Shown piece after piece: positions 41,746 to 51,066 of a stretch of 61,802 nt of DNA. Made by a program: the position numbers and the translations under genes. Source of the stretch: an uncultured Clostridia bacterium. Lineage in GTDB: Bacteria > Bacillota > Clostridia > Oscillospirales > Ruminococcaceae. Under the pieces are notes generated by a model that was not told where the DNA came from, made no database searches, and was given only the letters and a program-made list of their open reading frames with translations. The stretch's first letter is position 1. Every line of letters begins with the position of its first letter. The stretch is taken from assembly GCA_944382845.1 (NCBI GenBank), contig CALWNN010000002.1, forward strand, positions 1 to 61,802, given 5' to 3'.

Positions 41746-44619
41746 ATGAGTAACTATAAAACCGTCATCGGTCTTGAAATTCACGCTGAGCTTCTTACAA
41801 AATCAAAGGTATTCTGTACTTGCAGCGCAGAATTCGGCGGAGCTCAGAACTCACGCTGCTGCCCTGTCTGCACAGGTATGCCGGGAACTCTGCCCGTAAT
41901 AAATCAGACTGCTGTTGAATATGCGGTAAAAGCAGGTTTTGCTTTAAACTGCGGAATAAATAAATTTTCGGTCTTTGACAGAAAAAATTACTTTTATCCC
42001 GACCTTCCAAAGGCTTATCAGATATCTCAGTTAAATCTTCCTCTCTGCATTAACGGACTTGTTCCCATTGAGGTAAACGGAGTGGAAAAGAACATAAGAA
42101 TTAACCGTATCCACCTTGAGGAGGACGCCGGAAAGCTTGTTCATGATGATTTTAACGGAGTTTCTCTTGCTGACTATAACAGATGCGGAATACCTCTTAT
42201 TGAGATTGTTACCGAGCCTGACATTTCTTCCGCCGAAGAAGCTATGGCTTTTGTAGAAAAGATTTCACTTCTTCTTCAGTACGCGGGAGTGTGCGACTGT
42301 AAAATGGAACAGGGCTCTTTAAGATGCGACGTTAATATATCCATCATGAAGCCTGACGCAAAGGAATTTGGTACAAGAGCGGAAATAAAGAACTTAAACT
42401 CTATCAAATCTGTCGGACGTGCTATAAAATATGAGGAAAGACGTCAGGCTCTTCTTCTTGACGCGGGAAAGAGAGTTGTGCAGGAAACAAGACGTTATGA
42501 CGCAAACAGAGATACCACAAAGTCTATGAGATCAAAGGAAAATGCTCATGACTACAGATATTTTCCCGAGCCTGACATATTGCAGGTTAATTTCACAGAT
42601 GAGATGCTCGATGAAATAAGAGCGAAGCTTCCTGAAATGCCTCACGAAAGATACAAGAGATATACGGAAGAATATGGGCTTTCGGAGGTGGACGCTAAGA
42701 TCATCATCAACAACAAGATAATTTCTGATTTCTTTAACAGCGCAGTTGCGGTTTATAACAGTCCCAAGAGCATTTGCACATTTATCCTTACCGAATTTAT
42801 GCGCCGTGTAAATCTTGGGGAAATTGATATCAATAACATTGATTTTGCTCCGGAGGATCTGGCACAGCTTATTATGATGGCTGACACTGAAAAGGTTTCA
42901 AAGAACGACGCAAAGACTATATTCAGAAAAATGGTCGAAACGGGTGAGAAGCCTGAAAAGATTGCTAAGGATAACGGCTTGCTTATCGTTGTTGACGTTA
43001 AGAAGGTTTTGGACACCATTGACGAGATTTTAGCAAATAACAAGGCTCAGACCGAACAGTATGCAAAGGGCGAAACGAAAGTGTTCGGATTCCTTATGGG
43101 TCAGTGTACAAAGGCGCTTAAGGGTTCGGCTACTCCTAAGGTTATCAAGGAAGCGCTTGAAGAAAAGCTTAAAAATATTGCTGCCGGAGAGGAAACGCCA
43201 CAGACTGACGAGCAACAGACCGAAGCGTCATTTGAAGCCGATACTTCCAAGCTTACAAAGTACGAAAACAAGGACAAATATGTTCCCGAAAGCGATGGCA
43301 ACTTCCTGTTTATAGGAGGAAAAGACCTTATCGACGAGTTTGACGCTGAAGACGTTGACATCGGGGATGTGGTTGAACTTTCGGGTTGCGTTCATAAAAT
43401 AAGAAAAATGGGAAGCGTTTCATTTGTTCTTGTGAGAACTGCAAGGGACGTTGTCCAGACAGTTTACAGTCCCGACAGGTGCAAAGATTCTATCGAGGGA
43501 TTGAGAGAAGGATTTTACGTTCATGTAAAGGGAAAAGCAAAGAAGAACGAAAGAGAAATAACAGGCTTTGAGATTGAGCTTGACAAGATATCTCTTATAA
43601 GCGTTCCTGCGGAGGAATATCCCCTTAAGATATCACAAGGCAGACTCAACTGTTCCCTTGACGTAAATCTTGACAACAGATCTGTGTCCTTGAGAAATCC
43701 TTACGAAAAGGCAGTGTTCAAAATTCAGGAAGCCGTTGTCGGCGGAACTCATAAGTTCATGCGTAAAAACGGATTTACGGAAATTCATACTCCAAAGATA
43801 GTTGCTCAGGGAGCCGAGGGCGGAGCTAACATTTTCCGTCTTGATTATTTTCAGAAAAACGCTTTCTTAAACCAGTCTCCGCAGTTCTATAAACAGGCGT
43901 CTATCGCCTTCTTTGACAGGGTTTACGAGATAGCTCCCGTTTACAGGGCAGAAAAGCACGCAACATCTCGTCACATTAACGAGTATATCGGACTGGATTT
44001 TGAAATGGGCTATATTGACAGTATGTATGACGTTATGAACATGGAAATCGCTATGATAAGGTATATCATGAAGTACGTCAAGAAACATTGTCAGAGAGAA
44101 ATCGAGCTTCTGGGAGTTGATATTCCGGAGGTGGGAAATATCCCAAGCATCAAGTTCTCAAAGTGCCTTGAAATTTTAAGAGGAGAGGACGGAGGAGCAG
44201 GTAAGAAGTTTGATCTTGACCCTGAGGACGAGGTTAAACTTGGGGAATACGCAAAGGAAAAGTACGGAAGCGACTTTGTTTTCGTAACACACTTCCCAAG
44301 CTCAAAGCCTCCGTTTTACGCTATGAATTCAAGAGAGGACAGCAGAGAGGCATACAAGTTTGACCTGCTTTTCAGAGGTCTTGAAATAACCTCCGGCGGT
44401 CAGAGAATCCACGACTATAACGAACAGGTGGAAAAAATGAAGGCCCAGGGACTTGACCCCAAGGACTTTGAAAGCTACCTTGAATCCCACAAATATGGAC
44501 TTCCCCCCCACGGAGGACTTGGTATCGGACTTGAAAGATTTGTTATGAAGCTTTGCGGACTTCCTAATATCAGAAACGCTTCAATGTTCCCGAGAGATAT
44601 CAACAGACTTATTCCATAA
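41746..44619 (+). CDS. gatB-aspS: Fused GatB amidotransferase subunit and archaeal-type aspartyl-tRNA synthetase
   Basis: One uninterrupted frame of 957 residues. Residues 1-~480 are a complete GatB: VIGLEIHAEL at the N-terminus, the zinc Cys set CTCSAEF/CCPVCTGMPG (~25-47), AYQISQLNLPLC, and the C-terminal YqeY tail (~410-480). An acidic 40-residue linker follows. Residues ~520-957 are a complete AspRS of the archaeal/eukaryal type, without the bacterial GAD insertion: OB fold GCVHKIRKMG (~547), YEIAPVYRAEKHATSRHINE (motif 2, ~730), GGQRIHDY, and GGLGIGLERFVMKL (motif 3, ~924). His after GCV sits where non-discriminating enzymes carry His and discriminating ones Trp. The pair could charge tRNA(Asn) with Asp and amidate it within one chain. 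A terminator follows. Confidence 0.93.
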   Translation: MSNYKTVIGLEIHAELLTKSKVFCTCSAEFGGAQNSRCCPVCTGMPGTLPVINQTAVEYAVKAGFALNCGINKFSVFDRKNYFYPDLPKAYQISQLNLPLCINGLVPIEVNGVEKNIRINRIHLEEDAGKLVHDDFNGVSLADYNRCGIPLIEIVTEPDISSAEEAMAFVEKISLLLQYAGVCDCKMEQGSLRCDVNISIMKPDAKEFGTRAEIKNLNSIKSVGRAIKYEERRQALLLDAGKRVVQETRRYDANRDTTKSMRSKENAHDYRYFPEPDILQVNFTDEMLDEIRAKLPEMPHERYKRYTEEYGLSEVDAKIIINNKIISDFFNSAVAVYNSPKSICTFILTEFMRRVNLGEIDINNIDFAPEDLAQLIMMADTEKVSKNDAKTIFRKMVETGEKPEKIAKDNGLLIVVDVKKVLDTIDEILANNKAQTEQYAKGETKVFGFLMGQCTKALKGSATPKVIKEALEEKLKNIAAGEETPQTDEQQTEASFEADTSKLTKYENKDKYVPESDGNFLFIGGKDLIDEFDAEDVDIGDVVELSGCVHKIRKMGSVSFVLVRTARDVVQTVYSPDRCKDSIEGLREGFYVHVKGKAKKNEREITGFEIELDKISLISVPAEEYPLKISQGRLNCSLDVNLDNRSVSLRNPYEKAVFKIQEAVVGGTHKFMRKNGFTEIHTPKIVAQGAEGGANIFRLDYFQKNAFLNQSPQFYKQASIAFFDRVYEIAPVYRAEKHATSRHINEYIGLDFEMGYIDSMYDVMNMEIAMIRYIMKYVKKHCQREIELLGVDIPEVGNIPSIKFSKCLEILRGEDGGAGKKFDLDPEDEVKLGEYAKEKYGSDFVFVTHFPSSKPPFYAMNSREDSREAYKFDLLFRGLEITSGGQRIHDYNEQVEKMKAQGLDPKDFESYLESHKYGLPPHGGLGIGLERFVMKLCGLPNIRNASMFPRDINRLIP

Positions 44620-44643
44620 AGCTATTTAAAATGTAAGTTCAAA

Positions 44644-44668
44644 GGGCTGCGGTTTCGCGGCTCTTTTT
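44644..44668 (+). terminator. Terminator of the gat operon
   Basis: GGGCTGCG/CGCGGCTC stem (two G-U pairs) with a TTT-containing loop, followed by five T. Confidence 0.75.
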
Positions 44669-44688
44669 ACTTTCAGAAAAGAAATCAA

Positions 44689-44717
44689 TTGACTTTTGCG
44701 GCTATGCGTGGTATAAT
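44689..44717 (+). promoter_or_regulatory. Sigma-A promoter of manA
   Basis: TTGACT (44689-44694), 17 bp, TATAAT (44712-44717). The predicted transcript includes repeat R8, starting about 25 bases downstream of the start site. Confidence 0.85.
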
Positions 44718-44749
44718 TTAATGAATATATATTGTTGAGTTGTTCGGCA

Positions 44750-44877
44750 ATAACCAAGTCGCCGATGTTCCCCCTGCCGAGTATTCGGCAGGTCCGCCTC
44801 ATATTAGGCGGGGCCGCATTCTATGGGATGATCTGCCTCCTGTGGGATGATCTGAGGAGCTTTGCTCTGATTTAAAA
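44750..44877 (+). repeat. Modular leader repeat, copy R8 (manA leader)
   Basis: 128 bp: ATAACCAAGTCGCC, the CTGCCGAGTATTCGGCAG hairpin, the GCCTCATATTAGGCGG hairpin shared with R3, repeated (C)TATGGGATGATCTG units, then GAGGAGCTTTGCTCTGATTTAAA. It ends 23 bases before the manA start. Confidence 0.85.
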
Positions 44878-44900
44878 AATTAACCGAAAGGAAAGTGTTT

Positions 44901-45863
44901 ATGGCAATTTTAAAGCTTGAACCTGCATTTAAAGACTATATCTGGGGCGGAACAAAGCTCCGTGATGTTTATAACAAAAACTGCGACTATGAAAAGGTGG
45001 CTGAAAGCTGGGAGCTTTCCTGTCACAAGGACGGAAATTCAACCGTTGCAACGGGAGAGGATAAGGGTCTTACTCTTGCTCAGTATATTGAAAAGTACGG
45101 GAAAGGCATACTTGGAACGGACTGCGAAAAGTTTGAAAGCTTTCCGATTTTAATCAAACTTATAGACGCTAAGGACAACCTTTCCGTTCAGGTCCACCCA
45201 AATAACGAATACGCTATGAGAGTTGAGGGAGAATACGGAAAGACCGAAATGTGGTATGTTGTTGACTGCGACCCGGGAGCAACTCTTCTTTACGGCTTTA
45301 AGCATGAAATATCAAAGGACGAATTTGCAAGAAGGATTGCCGATAACACCCTTCTTGAAGTAACTAATGCTGTTCCTGTAAAAAAAGGCGACGTGTTCTT
45401 TATTGAGGCGGGGACATTACACGCTATCGGCAAGGGAATCTTAATTGCTGAGATTCAGCAGAATTCAAATACTACATACCGAATTTATGACTACGGAAGA
45501 GTCGGCAATGACGGAAAGCCGAGAGAACTTCACGTTGAAAAGGCTAAGGACGTTACAGACCTGCGCCCTGCAAAGGCTTACCCGGAAACTCCTGTGGAGG
45601 ACTGCGGAGGGTACAAGAAAAAGCTCCTTGCTTCATGCGAGTATTTTACAACATACGCTGTTGACGTTAATGACAAGGCTGAACTTGTTTGTGATGAAAA
45701 ATCATTTAACAGCCTTCTTTTCCTTGAGGGCAATGGTGAAGTCAAATGCGAAAAATGCGGTATGACCGTTGATTTTAAAATGGGCGACAGTGTTTTTGTT
45801 ACTGCCGAAACAGGAAAATATACTGTGTCGGGAAAGTGCAGATTTGTGCTTACCAAGGTTTGA
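44901..45863 (+). CDS. manA: Mannose-6-phosphate isomerase (class I, zinc)
   Basis: 320 residues, the short Firmicutes form. It interconverts mannose 6-phosphate and fructose 6-phosphate. LEPAFKDYIWGGTKLRD at the N-terminus, the zinc-binding VQVHPNNEYA (~97) and the EAGTLHAIGKG / IQQNSNTTYRIYDYGR region (~170-200) identify the family. The start at 44901 lies 8 bases after AAAGGA; the GTG two codons upstream is too close to it. Leader repeat R8. The methyltransferase gene follows 21 bases later. Confidence 0.94.
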   Translation: MAILKLEPAFKDYIWGGTKLRDVYNKNCDYEKVAESWELSCHKDGNSTVATGEDKGLTLAQYIEKYGKGILGTDCEKFESFPILIKLIDAKDNLSVQVHPNNEYAMRVEGEYGKTEMWYVVDCDPGATLLYGFKHEISKDEFARRIADNTLLEVTNAVPVKKGDVFFIEAGTLHAIGKGILIAEIQQNSNTTYRIYDYGRVGNDGKPRELHVEKAKDVTDLRPAKAYPETPVEDCGGYKKKLLASCEYFTTYAVDVNDKAELVCDEKSFNSLLFLEGNGEVKCEKCGMTVDFKMGDSVFVTAETGKYTVSGKCRFVLTKV

Positions 45864-45884
45864 GATTAAAAAAAGAGGACCGAA

Positions 45885-46727
45885 ATGGGTGGGGAAATGC
45901 TTGAGGATATTCTGGCAATTTACAGTAATGATATTGTGACTCAGCAGATACAGAGAGCTGAAACGACGCACAGGCTCAAGCTTGTGGATTTCTGGGGAAT
46001 AAAAGAGGGAGACCGTGTTCTTGAAATAGGCTGCGGTCAGGGAGATACTACTCTTGCCCTTGCCTTTTCAGTGGGCAAAAACGGCTTTGTTCACGGAATA
46101 GACCTTGCAGATGAAAATTACGGTTCTCCGGAAACCATAGGAAAAGCAAGAAAACGCATACTTTCAAGCCCTGTGGGCGACAGGATAGAAATGACTTTTA
46201 AGTGCGATATACTGGGAGAAAATATTGACTTTGAGGAAAACAGCTTTGACTGTGTTGTGCTTTCACATTGTTTATGGTATTTTTCAGAGTATGAAACTCT
46301 TGAAAGGATTCTTCGCAAGGTGAAAAGGTATGCACCCAAAGTTTGTATTGCCGAATGGGATCCGGGAATAACCGATTGCGACCAGCTTGCGCATTTGCAG
46401 GCTGTGAAGATACAGTCTGTGTGCGAAAGCTTCAGGCAGGACAGCGACTCTAATATAAGAACTCTTTTTTATCCTGAGGACATACTTATGTCTGTTGCCG
46501 CAGGGGGATATAAGGTAGATAAGACCGCAAGGATAAGCTCTCCGGAGGTTTACGACGGAAAGTGGGAGGTTGAAATGACCTTGGCCGAATACCCAAGCAT
46601 AATCAGACGGCAGAAGGATATGCCCGACAGATTAAAGGAGCTTCTTCTCTCCGAAATACATACCTTGAGAAAAGCAACAAAAATAAAACCTCTTTCTTCA
46701 TTTGCCCTTACTGCTGAAAGAGCGTGA
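45885..46727 (+). CDS. Class I SAM-dependent methyltransferase
   Basis: 280 residues. Rossmann-fold methyltransferase with motif I VLEIGCGQGDTTLALA (~45), an acidic end of strand 2 in HGIDLADENYG (~70), and motif IV-like FDCVVLSHCLWYFS (~115). Small-molecule methylation is likely; the substrate is unknown. AAGAGG lies before the start at 45885, and an internal ATG (45897) with GGTGGGG is an alternative. It is sandwiched between manA and the glucokinase gene, probably in the same transcript. Confidence 0.82.
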   Translation: MGGEMLEDILAIYSNDIVTQQIQRAETTHRLKLVDFWGIKEGDRVLEIGCGQGDTTLALAFSVGKNGFVHGIDLADENYGSPETIGKARKRILSSPVGDRIEMTFKCDILGENIDFEENSFDCVVLSHCLWYFSEYETLERILRKVKRYAPKVCIAEWDPGITDCDQLAHLQAVKIQSVCESFRQDSDSNIRTLFYPEDILMSVAAGGYKVDKTARISSPEVYDGKWEVEMTLAEYPSIIRRQKDMPDRLKELLLSEIHTLRKATKIKPLSSFALTAERA

Positions 46728-46783
46728 AATTTCAGGCTTTAAGTTTTACAGGCAAGTAAATTATTAATAAGGAGCTGTACTCT

Positions 46784-47743
46784 ATGAAATATTATATCGG
46801 GATTGACCTTGGCGGAACAAATATCAAAGCAGGCGTTGTAAACGAAAATTATGAGATCGTGTCAACTGCAAGAGTTAAGACGAATCTTCCCAGACCTGCT
46901 GAAGATGTTTGTGAGGATATGGCAAAAACAGCTTTACAGGCTGTTGAAAACGCAAAACTTACAATTGACGATATTGAAAGCATCGGAATAGGAACCCCCG
47001 GTACTGCAAATTCGGCAACAGGTGTGGTTGAGTATTCAAATAATTTGGGTTTTAAGGATTTCCATATGGCTGAGCTTATGGGAAAATTCATCAAGAATAA
47101 GCCTGTATATGTTGAAAACGACGCAAATGCGGCAGCTTACGGCGAGTATGTTGCCGGGGCGGCAAAGGGGGCAAACGACGCTGTTTGTATAACCTTGGGA
47201 ACAGGAGTAGGCGGCGGAATAATCATTAACGGAAAAATATATTCCGGATTTAATTTTGCCGGAGCGGAAATCGGTCATACTGTTATCGAGGTGGACGGAC
47301 CGCAGTGCACATGCGGAAGGAAAGGCTGCTTTGAGGTATTCTCGTCTGCTACGGGTCTTGTGAGAATGACAAAGGAAGCAATGGACGAGGACAAGAATTC
47401 AAAAATGTGGGAAATGATGAAGGAGGACGGAAATAAGGTTTCCGCACGCCTTGCATTTAACGCAATGAGAGCCGGAGATGAAACAGCAAAGAAGGTAGTT
47501 GACAAGTATATCAAGTATCTTGCTGCCGGAATTACAAATACAATAAACACATTCCAGCCTGATATCCTTTGTATCGGCGGCGGAGTGTGCAACGAGGGAG
47601 ATCCTCTTCTTGTTCCGCTTAAGGAACTTGTAAAAAAGGAAGTCTACACAAGAAATTCCGCAAAGAATACCGAGATAGTTATTGCAAAGCTTGGAAACGA
47701 TGCGGGAATTATCGGTGCGGCATTCTTAGGACTCAGCAAGTAA
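46784..47743 (+). CDS. glk: ROK-family glucokinase
   Basis: 319 residues. Phosphorylates glucose to glucose 6-phosphate. ATP site YYIGIDLGGTNIKAGVV at the N-terminus, VENDANAAAYGEY with catalytic Asp (~106), GTGVGGGIIING (~138), the ROK zinc motif CTCGRKGCFEVFSSATG (~175). AAGGAGC precedes the start. Its closeness to manA suggests joint hexose handling. Confidence 0.93.
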   Translation: MKYYIGIDLGGTNIKAGVVNENYEIVSTARVKTNLPRPAEDVCEDMAKTALQAVENAKLTIDDIESIGIGTPGTANSATGVVEYSNNLGFKDFHMAELMGKFIKNKPVYVENDANAAAYGEYVAGAAKGANDAVCITLGTGVGGGIIINGKIYSGFNFAGAEIGHTVIEVDGPQCTCGRKGCFEVFSSATGLVRMTKEAMDEDKNSKMWEMMKEDGNKVSARLAFNAMRAGDETAKKVVDKYIKYLAAGITNTINTFQPDILCIGGGVCNEGDPLLVPLKELVKKEVYTRNSAKNTEIVIAKLGNDAGIIGAAFLGLSK

Positions 47744-47803
47744 GGTATTTCTTATCCGGCTTAAAGTAAAGCAACAAATTTAATATAAAAGAGGTAATAT
47801 AAA

Positions 47804-49501
47804 ATGTCACAATGCAATAACCAGTGTAAAGATTGTAATGAAAAGAGCTTTTTCTGCGATGGAGCAGATAAGGCTCCTCAGCGTTCGCTGTTTAATGCTC
47901 TGGGAATAACCAGGGAGGAACTTGAAAGGCCTCTTGTGGGGATTGTTTCTTCTTACAACGAGATAGTTCCCGGTCACATGAATATCGATAAGATAACAGA
48001 GGCTGTAAAAATCGGCGTTGCTATGGCAGGCGGAACACCTATCGTATTTCCTGCAATCGCAGTCTGTGACGGTATCGCTATGGGTCATCAGGGAATGAAA
48101 TATTCTCTTGTTACCCGTGACCTTATTGCAGACAGTACAGAATGTATGGCTCTCGCTCATCATTTTGACGCTCTTGTTATGATTCCAAACTGCGATAAGA
48201 ATGTTCCCGGACTTCTTATGGCCGCGGCAAGAGTAAATGTTCCGACTATCTTCGTTTCGGGCGGACCTATGCTTGCGGGACGTGTTCAGGGAAAGAAAAC
48301 TTCTCTTTCAAGTATGTTTGAAGCGGTAGGCTCACACGCTGCGGGAAGCCTTGATGACGACGGACTTGAGGAATTTGAAAACAAGGCTTGTCCTACCTGC
48401 GGATCCTGCTCGGGAATGTATACCGCAAACTCAATGAACTGCCTTACAGAGGTTCTCGGCATGGGACTGAGAGGAAACGGAACGATCCCTGCTGTTTATT
48501 CCGAAAGAATCAAGCTTGCCAAAAAGGCAGGAATGCAGGTTATGGAGCTTTACAGAAAGAACATCAGACCAAGAGATATTATGACAGAAAAGGCTTTCAG
48601 AAACGCTCTTACAATGGATATGGCTCTTGGCTGTTCCACAAACTCAATGCTTCACCTTCCTGCGATCGCTCATGAGTGCGGAATTGACCTTAATCTTGAC
48701 ATTGCCAATGAAATATCATCCAAGACCCCGAACCTTTGTCATCTTGCTCCGGCAGGTCATACCTATATGGAGGATCTTAACGAGGCAGGCGGAGTTTACA
48801 CGGTTATGAACGAAATAAACAAGCTTGGACTTCTTAACACAGACTGCATTACCTGCACAGGAAAGACTGTGGGAGAAAACATAGCAGGCTTTGAAAACAC
48901 TCATCACGATATTATAAGACCTGTTACAGATCCTTACTCAAAGACGGGCGGAATTGCGGTTTTAAGAGGAAATCTTGCTCCGGACACCTGCGTTGTAAAG
49001 CGTGCGGCGGTAGCTCCGGAAATGCTGGTTCACGAAGGACCTGCAAGAGTTTTTGACTGCGAAGAGGACGCAATGGAAGCTATTCTTGGCGGCGAGATCA
49101 AATCGGGAGATGTTGTTGTTATCAGATACGAAGGACCAAAGGGAGGTCCGGGAATGAGAGAAATGCTCAATCCTACATCTGCTATTATGGGAATGGGACT
49201 CGGCTCATCTGTTGCTCTTATTACCGATGGACGTTTCAGCGGTGCTACAAGAGGCGCTTCTATCGGTCACGTTTCCCCGGAAGCCGCAGTTGGAGGACCT
49301 ATCGCACTTATCCGTGACGGAGATATCATAAAGATCAATATTCCTGAAAATTCTATTAACGTTGATCTTTCAGATGAAGAGCTTGCTCAAAGAAAGGCTC
49401 AGTGGCAGCCAAGACAGCCTAAAATCACAACAGGCTATCTTGCAAGATATGCGTCGCTTGTTACTTCCGGAAACAGGGGAGCTGTACTTGAGGTCAAATA
49501 A
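47804..49501 (+). CDS. ilvD: Dihydroxy-acid dehydratase
   Basis: 565 residues. Fe-S enzyme of branched-chain amino acid synthesis that makes 2-keto acids from 2,3-dihydroxy acids. Cluster cysteines lie in [18 protein letters not shown] (~124) and [17 protein letters not shown] (~196). C-terminal [12 protein letters not shown] (~445) and [18 protein letters not shown] (~470) are typical. The first 25 residues are an unusual Cys-rich extension ([20 protein letters not shown]) before the normal start of the fold. AGAGGTAA lies upstream. Confidence 0.95.
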   Translation: MSQCNNQCKDCNEKSFFCDGADKAPQRSLFNALGITREELERPLVGIVSSYNEIVPGHMNIDKITEAVKIGVAMAGGTPIVFPAIAVCDGIAMGHQGMKYSLVTRDLIADSTECMALAHHFDALVMIPNCDKNVPGLLMAAARVNVPTIFVSGGPMLAGRVQGKKTSLSSMFEAVGSHAAGSLDDDGLEEFENKACPTCGSCSGMYTANSMNCLTEVLGMGLRGNGTIPAVYSERIKLAKKAGMQVMELYRKNIRPRDIMTEKAFRNALTMDMALGCSTNSMLHLPAIAHECGIDLNLDIANEISSKTPNLCHLAPAGHTYMEDLNEAGGVYTVMNEINKLGLLNTDCITCTGKTVGENIAGFENTHHDIIRPVTDPYSKTGGIAVLRGNLAPDTCVVKRAAVAPEMLVHEGPARVFDCEEDAMEAILGGEIKSGDVVVIRYEGPKGGPGMREMLNPTSAIMGMGLGSSVALITDGRFSGATRGASIGHVSPEAAVGGPIALIRDGDIIKINIPENSINVDLSDEELAQRKAQWQPRQPKITTGYLARYASLVTSGNRGAVLEVK

Positions 49502-49510
49502 AAAAACAGC

Positions 49511-49539
49511 GTTGACAAAAAATCATGACTGTGTTATAA
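49511..49539 (+). promoter_or_regulatory. Sigma-A promoter of the pyrC operon
   Basis: TTGACA (49511-49516), 17 bp, TATAAT (49534-49539): full consensus, 10 bases after the ilvD stop. It makes a leader of about 115 bases before pyrC. Confidence 0.88.
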
Positions 49540-49555
49540 TTTTTTGTGTAAATGC

Positions 49556-49660
49556 TGTGACTATGTGCTTATCCGGTCACTGTTTTTAAGAAAATCAGCC
49601 TTGCCGTTTTGCAAGGCTTTTTCTGTATAGACGATATATTGCCTTGAAAGGAATGATAAA
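49556..49660 (+). promoter_or_regulatory. Attenuator-like leader of pyrC
   Basis: Between the promoter and the pyrC start lie a GTGAC...GTCAC hairpin (about 49556-49580) and an intrinsic-terminator-shaped hairpin AGCCTTGC/GCAAGGCT with a T run (49597-49623). A second GCCTTG (about 49642-49647), directly before the AAAGG ribosome site, could pair with the CAAGGC strand of that hairpin, giving a mutually exclusive fold. I do not see a PyrR anti-antiterminator consensus. Regulation of pyrimidine synthesis by termination is inferred. Confidence 0.5.
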
Positions 49661-50932
49661 ATGACTATCCTGATAAAAAAAGCCCATGTGATTGACAGTG
49701 TAAGCCGTAAAGATGAAATACTTGACATATTTATTTCTGAGGGAATAATTTCGGAGGTCGGCAGGAATATTGACAGACAAGCTGACAGAATTATCGACTG
49801 TAAGGGCGAATTTGCGGTGATTCCGGGAATGATGGATATGCACGTTCATCTTCGCGACCCGGGCTTCACTTATAAAGAGGACATCAAGACTGGAACCGAC
49901 GCTGCAAAGGCGGGGGGCTTTACAGCTGTTGCTTGTATGCCGAACACAAAACCCGCGGCTGACAGTCCTGAAATTATAAAATACATTGTTGACAAGGCAA
50001 AAAAGACCGGAATAGACGTTTATCCTGTGGCTTGTATAACCAAGGGAATGAAGGGCGATGAACTTTGCAATTATGATGAACTTATAAAAGCCGGAGTAAA
50101 AGCTGTTTCAGACGACGGCAGGCCTGTTGAAAATGCTGAGCTTATGAGACAAGCACTTGAGCTTTCCGCCCAAAACGGGTTGACTGTGATTTCGCACTGT
50201 GAGGATTTGAACATAATAAACGGCGGTATAATGAACAAAGGCGAGGTCGCTGAAAAGATCGGCGCAAAAGGCATGGACAGAGCAAGCGAGGATTACGTTA
50301 CCGCAAGAGAAATAGCCCTTGCGGCTTCATGCGGTGCGCATATCCATATTGCTCATGTTTCAACGGAAGGCTCGGTGAATATTATTCGTGCCGCAAAAAA
50401 GGACGGAGTAAATGTTACCTGCGAGACTTGTCCGCACTATTTTACCTACACGGATCAAAAGCTGTTTACCAAGGACGCAGATTACAGAATGAATCCTCCT
50501 TTAAGAACCGAAAAAGACAGGGCGGCGGTAATGGAGGCTGTTCTTGACGGAACAATAGACTGTATAGTTACAGACCACGCTCCTCACACAAAAGAGGAAA
50601 AAGCCGACTTTTTCAAGGCTCCAAACGGCGTTGTGGGACTTGAGACATCACTTGCGGTAACTCTTACTCAGCTTTATCATACAAATAAATGCACGCTTAT
50701 GGATATTGTAAGGCTGATGAGTGAAAATCCGAGAAGGATAATGGGGCTTGAGCCTGTTTCAATTCAAGCCGGAAGCATAGCGGATATAACTGTCTTTGAC
50801 CCGAATCTGAAGTGGGAAGTCATTCCTGAGGAGCTTCATTCAAAATCAAAGAATACAGTTTTCAAGGGCGAAAAATTAACCGGAAGAACGTTATACACGA
50901 TCTCAAAGGGCATTGTGGTTTACGAGTTATAA
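49661..50932 (+). CDS. pyrC: Dihydroorotase
   Basis: 423 residues, class I (PyrC of Gram-positives). It closes carbamoyl-aspartate to dihydroorotate. Zinc motif GMMDMHVHLRDPGFTYKED (~57-75), SHCEDLNI (~174), IHIAHVSTEGS (~226), and the catalytic-Asp CIVTDHAPHTKEEK (~300). GAAAGGAATG precedes the start. Its TAA stop codon is contained in the first bases of repeat R9. Confidence 0.95.
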   Translation: MTILIKKAHVIDSVSRKDEILDIFISEGIISEVGRNIDRQADRIIDCKGEFAVIPGMMDMHVHLRDPGFTYKEDIKTGTDAAKAGGFTAVACMPNTKPAADSPEIIKYIVDKAKKTGIDVYPVACITKGMKGDELCNYDELIKAGVKAVSDDGRPVENAELMRQALELSAQNGLTVISHCEDLNIINGGIMNKGEVAEKIGAKGMDRASEDYVTAREIALAASCGAHIHIAHVSTEGSVNIIRAAKKDGVNVTCETCPHYFTYTDQKLFTKDADYRMNPPLRTEKDRAAVMEAVLDGTIDCIVTDHAPHTKEEKADFFKAPNGVVGLETSLAVTLTQLYHTNKCTLMDIVRLMSENPRRIMGLEPVSIQAGSIADITVFDPNLKWEVIPEELHSKSKNTVFKGEKLTGRTLYTISKGIVVYEL

Positions 50933-51046
50933 CCAAGTCGCCGATGTCCCCCCCCTGCCGAATATTCGGCAGGGTTCCATTCAGTTTTTCAGTGGGAGGG
51001 GGTTAATCCCCCGCTGAAACCCTGAGGAGCTTTGCTCCGATTTAAA
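50929..51046 (+). repeat. Modular leader repeat, copy R9 (between pyrC and pyrF)
   Basis: 118 bp: ATAACCAAGTCGCC, seven to eight C, the CTGCCGAATATTCGGCAG hairpin, TTCAGTTTTTCAGTGGGAGG with a GGGGGTTAATCCCCC hairpin, GCTGAAACCC, then GAGGAGCTTTGCTCCGATTTAAA. Its first TAA is the pyrC stop codon, and it ends 20 bases before pyrF. It is intercistronic with no promoter of its own. Confidence 0.88.
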
Positions 51047-51066
51047 ATTATAAAGGAGATGATCTT

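Noticed and set aside
43190-43270. The GatB-AspRS joint as a sequencing error that removed a stop
   Set aside because: The frame is continuous through a plausible acidic linker, and no ribosome site or ATG suited to start AspRS alone appears at the joint. I keep it as a real fusion, but it should be confirmed in reads.
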